64,000 nucleotides of DNA from Luidia sarsii (lineage: Eukaryota > Echinodermata > Asteroidea > Paxillosida > Luidiidae): the NCBI GenBank assembly GCA_949987565.1, contig OX465117.1, positions 1,964,214 through 2,028,213 on the forward strand, read 5' to 3'. Below the pieces are notes generated by a model that worked only from the letters and a program-made list of their open reading frames with translations, was not told the origin of the DNA and did not search any database. The first letter of the stretch is position 1; the number at the start of each line of letters is the position of its first letter. The position numbers were made by a program, and so were the translations under genes. This document shows, piece by piece, positions 52,246-60,900 of this stretch.

Positions 52246-52366
52246 ACTACTGAAGATGAGCAGAGTACACTGTTCGAAACGTCAAGTTCCTCCGGTTCTT
52301 CTTTTCAGAACCACACTTACTCACACAAGAGAAATTTTGTATGGTGTCACCGCAAACCTACTCCTT
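52246..52366 (+). mobile_element. Truncated foldback-family copy with hammerhead-like motif
   Basis: cttttcagaaccacacttac and tatggtgtcaccgcaaacct match the right half of the element at 57,469-57,719. The left part holds CTGAAGA (52,250), a 6-bp stem GAGCAG/CTGTTC with a 6-nt loop, then GAAAC and GTC (52,276-52,283), the order of a hammerhead ribozyme core. Confidence 0.5.
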
Positions 52367-52481
52367 CTGCTATCCTCACGATGAAATCCTTCGAATCTCA
52401 TTTGTGTTATTCATTCCCCTCCTGGATGTTGAGGCATGTGGTGAAATTGTCAAAAAATGCTTCATGGCCAATTTCTCCAAG

Positions 52482-52566
52482 CTACGATGACCAAGTGTTT
52501 CTACGTATTCCCAGAACACTCATATCAATATGGAAAAATTGGGGAGATTGAAGTGACAACCAACAG
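52482..52566 (+). CDS. Possible isolated exon, unknown product
   Basis: After ttctccaag there is an open frame of 27 full codons ending at a possible donor (caacag then gtgtgt). It encodes KCFYVFPEHSYQYGKIGEIE. The phases do not connect directly to the candidate gene at 47,259. The frame in front of it is broken. It may be an exon, a relic or chance. Confidence 0.2.
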
Positions 52567-52995
52567 GTGTGTCCAATTTAGCAGTTTTGATGATAGACCT
52601 ATGGCCGTAAACTCGCTTTTTAGTGTTTTTAGTTTCGCCAACTTATTGAATACTGCAAACTCTGCATTTTTTGTTCATGAACTTTCCTGTAAAATTTTGA
52701 CAGTTACCGTACGTCTATATTCCTCCATGATCTTAGTATACAGTAGTCTCCTTCATTGGTTGCCCTGACAGACATCAATAATCCTTGTCTACATTTTCAG
52801 GGTAGAGGCAAAACAAAGCACAAATCACCAGACATAAAGTACCACTAAAAACCATGGCTCATGACACGCAGCTGTATATTATTTCAATACACTATTTAAT
52901 AGTCACAACATATATTTTTAAATTAATTGATTTCACCAATTAAAAAACTTGGATAATGTTTACATAAACTTTAACAGTGGACATAAACTGTAGTA
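52567..52995. other. Non-coding stretch
   Basis: AT-rich sequence with no exon or recognised element. Confidence 0.5.
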
Positions 52996-53128
52996 CAGTG
53001 GAATGTCACTATAACGTACATCCCCGGATCCATCTTCGGTATAGCGGTCATTCGTTATACCAGTTGCAGCCACATATTTTGTACACAAAAATCGAGAGTC
53101 GAATGTTCATTATAGCGACGTTCCACTG
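52996..53128. mobile_element. pogo/Tc1-mariner-type MITE
   Basis: Starts CAGTGGAATGTCACTATAAC and ends with the inverse (ttatagcgacgttccactg). TA flanks both ends (52,994-52,995 and 53,129-53,130), the usual target duplication of this superfamily. 133 bp, no coding capacity. Confidence 0.75.
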
Positions 53129-53689
53129 TACATAATCATTATACTGCAACAAGGGATTATGTGTGCTATAGCCTGACACAGGTCGTTGGCATTTTCACAA
53201 ACTAATGATTCAAATGTGAACGTAAACATTGCATAAAAATACACAAGTATCATTTCAGTATCACTTCATGCGATTGACCTCATAGACCATCGTATCACAT
53301 GGGCACTTAGACACTTTCCACTTTCCTTGGAATGACGGGTGAAAAACAAAATTTAGGAAAATTTTCAGTTAGCCACATTCAATTAGATTCCCTGGGCTGC
53401 CCTGACATAATTAACTTGTCCAGCGTGAAAGTAGGATGACTTGGGGGTAAAGCAAAAAAGCTAAGCAAACACAACTTTAGTTCATGAGCTTAATTTCAAA
53501 ACACATCTATCCCGCTGCATGAATGATTCCCCATTCGTTCAAAGAAACCTATTTTTTATATAATTAACAAAAGCAATCTTTTAAAATGTCAAATTTACAT
53601 TGTTACTTGCTTGCATGTGTAAGAACAAGTAAGATTACTGAATGTCTCTTTAGGATAAATACAATATAGCATTAAGATTAAAGAGACCA

Positions 53690-54150
53690 TCTTGGGTCAA
53701 CACACCGATCCAGTAGGCCACACCCCTTGACAAATTGATCAATCATAAAGCACGATTTAAGGTCCGACAAATTGCCGCCATTTTGTCCGACAACATTTTA
53801 AATTTTGTATTCTTTTCTACACACTTTTCGTTGTGTTTACTTTCGTTTGTATGTACCTGACAATTCCTTTGCAAACCCGAGTTTTATCCTTCACCATGGT
53901 CAAGCAGTGTTTATATTTTCATTGTAATGCTGACTCTTGATACCCTGTCAAGAGAGGAAATGTACATTTTTGGCCTTTTCCAAAACCAAAGTCCAACGGA
54001 GAAGAGTGCTTTCGGTGAATGCGGGCGTGCAGCGGACGCACACGGCGTGTGGGTGATTGTGACACGTTGTGTGCATGTGCGCGGTTGCTTGGCCGTTGCT
54101 ATGGTGGGTGTGGCCTACTGGATTAATGTATTGAGTGGTATTCACCCATG
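53690..54150 (+). mobile_element. Inverted-repeat element carrying a broken THAP domain
   Basis: ATCCAGTAGGCCACACCC at 53,708-53,725 is a perfect 18-bp inverted match to 54,106-54,123, with weaker similarity outside. The outer ends are not certain. Between the arms lies a THAP relic. P-element-type and related transposases use THAP zinc fingers for DNA binding, so this may be an internally deleted transposon (inference). Confidence 0.5.
53896..54030 (+). pseudogene. THAP zinc-finger domain relic with two in-frame stops
   Basis: ATG at 53,896 in caccatgg opens a frame starting MVKQCLYFHCNADS, with the first C-x4-C pair at residues 5 and 10. It continues PVKRGNVHFWPFPKPK, typical of THAP domains in invertebrate genomes. 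TGA at 53,938-53,940 stands where arginine is common, and TGA at 54,016-54,018 where the conserved tryptophan is expected, before MRAC. The frame is therefore dead. The closing C-x2-H is not clear. Confidence 0.7.
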
Positions 54151-54318
54151 ACATTGTTGCATCAAAGGTACATGTGATTAGCTTCCCGTGTGGACCCTTG
54201 TTTTCCCTGTGACCGTGCTTTCATACTTGACTGGGGTAGACCACGGGAAGGTAAGCAAACGTACCAACAGGTTAGCACAAAGCAGACAACTTTGATGTAT
54301 TTGTGGTATGCACCCATC
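54151..54318. other. Short non-coding stretch
   Basis: Contains a donor-like gggaaggtaagc at 54,245-54,256 on the plus strand but no exon I can support. Confidence 0.3.
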
Positions 54319-54595
54319 TTAACCACTTCGCACCGGGGGGGGTTTTCAGCGCCGATGACCTCGATGCTCCACAGTAAAAGTCTCACAATTGCACAATTAC
54401 GTCTGCTAATCTTGCAATTCATATGGCAACTTGCGTCAAAAAGGATCTTTGTACTGATTCGTATTGCTTTGTTCTAAATTGAAAAGAATCTTTGTTTAGA
54501 ATGTGGACAATAGTGGTGCCCGGATTCGGAGGGCCCCGTCACATAGTCAAGCCAATGGAGCTCCGGATTCGGAGGTCCCGGCGCGAAGTGGTTAA
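54319..54595. mobile_element. piggyBac-like MITE
   Basis: TTAACCACTTCGC at the left and GCGAAGTGGTTAA at the right are perfect inverted ends, continuing as caccgggg/cccggc. TTAA at both ends fits the piggyBac target duplication. The right half repeats ctccggattcggagg-type sequence near 54,521 and 54,562. 277 bp, no transposase. Confidence 0.6.
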
Positions 54596-54918
54596 AAACT
54601 CGATGGCCGTTTATGAAATGAAGGCTAAGGTAGGACTGAGGCTTCGGTCATATATTTCTTGTACCCGCTATAATGCCACAGGCAACTACAGACAAGCGTT
54701 CGGCGCCGTTTTCTTGGTGAATACGCTGTACTGAGAAGGTAACAGACGTACAAATTCAGCAACACACCACAACCTGGATTTTCAGGTTTTGTCAGACAGA
54801 GACGAAGCCCGAGCCCGAGCCTGAACCATGGATTCATAAATGGCCAATGACACAAGTGAATACAAATTAACCCTCATGCGATCAACATTGCTGCGCTTGA
54901 AATCAAACGATGCCACCA

Positions 54919-54968
54919 TCAGCCCAATTCACATGACATCAGCAGGGAATGAAGTGCCTTTGCATATG
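54919..54968 (-). CDS. CCDC15: CCDC15-like gene, terminal coding exon
   Basis: Acceptor tttccccccatgcag precedes CA TAT GCA AAG. The G from the previous exon completes GCA (alanine). It encodes AYAKALHSLLMSCELG then TGA at 54,921-54,919. Too short for ordinary frame finding; identified by phase and by similarity to the CCDC15 tail. Confidence 0.8.
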
Positions 54969-57900
54969 CTGCATGGGGGGAAAGGGAAACCAGAAATCAA
55001 AAATTATATGCAAATAAAAAGCAATGCGACAGCTACCTACATAGCTTTCTATTGCCGTTTGTGGGCTTTTATATAAAATGGACAAATTAGGTTCGTCTTA
55101 ACTTCTGGCACAGGTGTCAAAGGCTATTAAAGATGACATCCAAAACTTTGATTGAAAATGTGCTACCAGTAGCCACTTAACAATTTACTGGGAAAAATTA
55201 CAATCCATGCAATTGCACTAAATTCAAAGTCCTTTTTTGAAGCTCTGGAATACAAGTATTAAAATACTGCGAACTGGCACACCATACAAGCAAATAGTTC
55301 ATTTTGGTATTTTTTCAATTCTTGGGTGTCAGAGATGAAGTTAAAGTAAACTAGAAACCAGGTTTTGAACAAGTTCCAAACTTTTTATAAAAGCAAATGG
55401 AAAGACTTCCATGTTCCAACATGTATAATACCAAAAACCACATTGACAAATATGACTTATGTTGCATACTATACATTTGAAATCAATATCAGGTGTGTAA
55501 TAATTGGGTTGGCTTTCTGGGAAATGGGTTTTCTCGCATTTATCAGCAGTTCAACATACAGGCTGACATTATAGATGCAAACAGTGGAAAAGGTCAACCG
55601 GCACCTACATGGAAAGTGTTTCATATACAGGCACAATGTAGGTGTCCATATAACGTCCTAAAATGAGAGCATTCAAGAAAATCCACCCACTTTCTACACT
55701 GCCTATGAGAAAGGTCATGCTAGGATCCCAATCTCAGGCCCTCGAAATTTATGAGACTTGTGATATTGAAGTCCACTTTTTGGTGTCAGACATGAATGGA
55801 AGTCTTTCCAAAAACATTAATAAATTAACAGACATTGATGTTTGTAAATCAAGTTGCTGACCTTTGGGGTTCTTGTAGAAGAGGCAATTGTTGGCGCAGG
55901 TCTCCGGATTTGTGTCCCAAATACTCGGTGCACAGGCACACAATGGTGGCACCTCTACCTCCATCTGTTCTATCTTCTCACGCATCATGGCTTTCAGAGC
56001 ACGGATATATCTAGATACATTGGCGTACAAGGAGAGTAAGTTGAAACAGGTGCAGTCTTGCAATAATTCACTGTGCTATCTGAGTCAATTTCCTTCAATT
56101 GTTTCCCTTTGATCCTGTCTGCACTGCTTGCCCTTCCCTTTGATCTCATTTCAATCTGTCTTAGTACTACTGTTCCTCCTTTGTCCATCCTCTGTCATCC
56201 AAATCTGTTTACTTCTCTCTCTTTCTACATTTTTTTTCCTTGTCATACTGCCTTTGAAAGCTGCTGGGATCAAAACATTCAGCCCTCTAAATTTTTGAGA
56301 TTTGCATTTTGGGTAGTCAAGTCAATACACAGTTTGCGACATGACTTAAACTTCTATGACTTTTTGAAAAGGCCTACATTAAGGATCACCACACTCCACT
56401 CTTGAGAAATTTCTGCCTGTTTAAGTTTATAATAATCAACAATCCAAGTACAAGTAAGTTATTTTACATCGTCTACCGATCTGTGACAAATCATATTGTC
56501 CATTACGTACCTGGTGAGCTCTGTGCTCTTCTTCTTTTTGTCCCTCTCCCTCTGTAAGACCTGTTCCATCTGCTCTTGCTCCTCCCTCTGCCGTTGATAA
56601 ATCTCCTCTTCAGTCTCGCCAGTAAGAAGGTTTCTTGGTTCCACGGATTGGTGGGCCTCTGCCTCAATCCTCCTACGTTCCTTCTCTTTCTCCTCTTTAA
56701 GTCTGTGGCAAAGGAAAATCATTGTAGCAAGGTCAGTCAGAATTCATGAAAGACTTGCACTATTAATGCAAACAAATGTTGACATAAAGTGGACTCCAGC
56801 TAATGTGCGGGTTCAAATCCCACCTGAGCTGCCTGGATTTTTTTCAGCAGGCAATCGGGCAAAGCACTGAGCACAAGCCTTAGTAGGACAAATGCTCATT
56901 GAATGACATCTCCTCGATGCAAACATCTATGGACCAGGCTTAAAAGTAAGCAGTTACAGGAATAGGGATCATCAAATGACCCTGAATTTTGCTTAATAAG
57001 CATAAATTTACAAAGTTCTTTTTTCCTAAATAACTTGACAAATAGAAACATTGGCAAAGAAAACTTTCACTAGACCAGGACTTGAACCCACAACCTCTGG
57101 ATTAACGTACCAGTACTCTCCCATCTGAGCTATCCGGCCCTTAGATGGTGGCCTTCCCAAATACATATAGTCAACTAGTCTTTGCAGGGGTGGGGCGCCA
57201 GTCGTTCTGACCCCGGCAAAGACTACAGTAGTTGACTATTTAAATGTTACATCTGATGGTTTTGAGGACAGACAGAATAATAAAACACACGACAGGGTCG
57301 TGTTTGCTAACAAACGAATGCCTAATAGATTGTATTCTTCTTTATATCAAAGGTTACATGACATGTACATAGCATACTTGTGTCGAGAAAACATGTACAT
57401 GCAGTACAGGGTGACAATGAACAGTGAGATTTGAAGATTTTCATGGTGAGAATAGCAGAATAAGTAATTAATAGGTTAGCGGTAACACCATGGCTGCAAA
57501 ATTCTCTTTCGTGAGTATGTGTGGTGGTTCTGAAAAGAACCAGAGAAACTCAACTTTTCAAAGAGTATGCTCTGTTCGTCTCTGCTCTGCTCTGTATGTT
57601 CTGTTTGTCTTCAGGAAATACAGTCTCCTGAAGAAAAACAGAGCACACTGTCTGGCTCTTTTCAGAACCACACATACTCACAAAAGAGAATTTTGCATGG
57701 TGTTACCGCAAACCTATTACATGTGTACTTATTCAATAATGAATAGCCATGTGAACACTACAGATTGCAAAGATCCTTTACCGCTGGATGTTTTTCTGAT
57801 GTTCCTTTTTCCGGATATTCTCCTTGACTTGTTCCCTCTCAATATCCATGAATAATCGCCGGTACATGGAAAACTGGTGACCCATCTAGGAACACAAATG

Positions 57901-60900
57901 AGAAAAATCCATAAACATTTGCCTTCAATCAGGCAGGGAATCCGACACATTTCAAATATGTCTACAAATAGTAAAAAACATTCCGCTAAATGGGGGTTTG
58001 AACCCTGCCCTCTGGCTTAATATGCCAGCGCGTTACCTCCTGAGTTTACCCAGTCATTAGGTGGAGGCCTTCCCATAATAGACCCTTCTTACTGACGTCA
58101 CGTTGCTACTAGAAACAGTGAGATCTGCCATCTTGGAGTACACACATACGCTTTCGCTCGCACGTTTGTGTTCGTTTAACGTTACGTTAGTTATCATGGC
58201 GAATTTGAATGCTGCACGGTCGGCTTATTAAAATTCTCTTGACATTCTCGGCTTTATTGCTGGAATAGATCCGTACACAATTAACCCGTGACAACCATTT
58301 TGTTCACCTTTTTAGCGAAAGTGTAACAGTTGCGTCACCTGCTCTTGTAAGTACAGCGGGTAAACGATAAAACATTTCTTATCACGATCCCCCTGCTTCC
58401 ACAGCCAAGGACAGCGCAAAAGTTAATCATCTTTCAACAAAACAAGTACCTCAAATCCATGGTACAACCAAGGAGGAATAAAAAGAGTTTCCTCCATGGC
58501 ACAACTAGTAATTAATACTAGTAAAAAGTAGCAGTAGTAGTACAACTACGACGAGTTCAAAACTTGCCGCCGTGCATGTGGAGATGTTTGTATGCACGGC
58601 TGACTTAGTAACGGCGGTGACGTGCTCATGTGTGTAATTCAAGATGGCCGATAAACAAAACCGTGACGTCATCGAAGATGGGTCTATAGTTAAACAATCA
58701 TTGCAGCAGCCGATTTGAAGAAAAGTTGCGTAAGTTACACAACGTACAAATGTTGCGTACGTTTTGTGCCACATTGACAAAGACTCTTCTCGGCAATATT
58801 TAGAAAAGACAGCAAAATGTTAACGCAACAAAATGTTGCGTACACATTTGAACTTTTGTGAAATTAGTCCGGGGTGGGGACATCAGTCAGAAGTATTCAA
58901 CCATCTCAATTTGTAAGGACTTTATTGCATTTCTAAACAATTTGTGTGGAATTCCATCACGTATGTGATTCAGTCAAAAGCATAAATGTTTCCATGCAAT
59001 AGTTTTTTACTAGACTTTTTCTAGAGTCGGAGTCTAGTTCCAAGTCACGTTTCAAGTACGAGGCCAAGTGCAGATTCATCCAGGTTGAATCAAAGTCTCA
59101 AGTCACAAGTCACCTTTAAATTTAATATTGTACTGAAACACATTTTCTCCAATTTGATGGTTAAAGTTTTGTTCTTATTGAAGTTGTGTTGCCGGTGAAC
59201 TTTGTTTTCCATGCAGTCACAAGTCATGCAAGTCGAATCTGAGTCGACATGTGCTATTAGGTCCAAGTCCATCATTTGTTATCGTCACTCAAGTCTGAGT
59301 CATTGAAAACAACACTCGAGACAGACTCAAATCTGAGTGAGGAAAATCAAACTTGAGCCCAACTCGAGTCCCAGTTTGAGCCACGAATCAAACAGCTCTG
59401 GTTCGTGCAAATGTCCAGGTTACATTCTCTTACCCTTCTTTTATTCTCTTCAACTTGTACTCCTGGTTTCAGGTCCGGAATGTTCCGTGCTTGTCTTCTT
59501 CTGGCCTTCTCATCCTTTCTGCTGGGATTGCCTCTTGAACCTAGCCTTGTGTGCCCATCCCCTAAATCCTCATGAAGAAAGTCCTTCTGTGGTCCACTCA
59601 GCCTCTCGTCCCCTTTTCCATTTTGACCTCTAACCCTTTGACCTTTGGCATTTCCAAGGCCAGCAAAGGTGACAGTTTTTGGGGCAGGGATGCCGGCCAA
59701 TGGGTGCAGAGAGTCCTGTGACACGGGAGCAGAGTGGCTTTCCATGTCTCCGTAGCTGGAGAGTTCTTCAATTGGTTGCTGCGGGATTTTTGAGTCAATG
59801 CTTCCTGTTGCTTGTTCCTCAAGATCGATCACTTGGTCTTGGTGGCTGACACCAGATTCTGTGTGCTGAGGAAATGCATAACGTAGAAATGCTTAAACAA
59901 ACAAGGGATAAACTGAAAGGGAACTTTTGAACAAATTTAAAAATTGCCAAAGAAAACTTTGACTGGACCGGGACCTCTGGATTAACGTACCACTGCTCTT
60001 CCATCTGAGCTATCCAGCCCTTAGATGGTGGCCTCCCAAATACTCAACTAGTCTTTGCCAGAGTGGGGGCGCAAGTCAGAGGCAATTCAACCATTAACTG
60101 CCGTATGTTTCCATGGATCAATATGCGTGCTACAGTGACACTGAAAATTTGACTAAAAGGGCACTATATACCATAACCTATGGTATAACTATGGTGTAAC
60201 TTGAGCCTATACATGGTGGAAGTACAGATGATGAGGTGTGCAGTGACACCATGTAATAAAGGGATGTGCTTTTGTGAGTGAGTGAGTGTGGTTCTGAGCA
60301 TACTTTTAGAAGCATCAAGTGAAACCCTCCGATTCTTTTCAGAACCACACTCACTCATTCACAAAAGAGCAACTCTCTACATGTTATCACCACATACCAC
60401 CTCATAACATACCAATACTCCACCATCTGAGCTATCCAGCCTTACAGTATGTGGAACCTTCACAAACTGACATCCTTTGGAAGGCACCGGTCAGAACCAC
60501 TCCTGCTTTCTAGTGCAGATGTCTTCACCAGTGGACTACCAAGCTGGTCAAGTTGTGAAACTGATTTGAATACTGCCTGAGCTGCCTGTACTTTTTTCAG
60601 CAGGCAATCAGTCAAAGCACTGAACATAGTGTTTAATTACACGTCAAGTAGGGCAAACAATTGTTAATTTACATTCTCCTCAATCCTCAACACAAAATCA
60701 TCGATGTCTTGCATACCCAACAAGTCTTGTGGTAAAGGTAGACAAAGGATTCATGTGTGATGACTCTGTCTAGTGTCTACCGATTGCTTACCTGTGGGTC
60801 TCGTGTGAACTCTGTTCCCCAATGTCCGCCAGGAATATTTGACTGGATGAAAAGAAGAAAATTCTCTTGGTAGTTATCAGAACCAAATTACCCTCAAGAA

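Noticed and set aside
58505..58780. 91-codon minus-strand frame
   Set aside because: Lies mostly within the inverted-repeat element, with no similarity or splice support.
59337..59633. 98-codon plus-strand frame
   Set aside because: Antisense of exon 4 of the CCDC15-like gene, which has better splice and family evidence.
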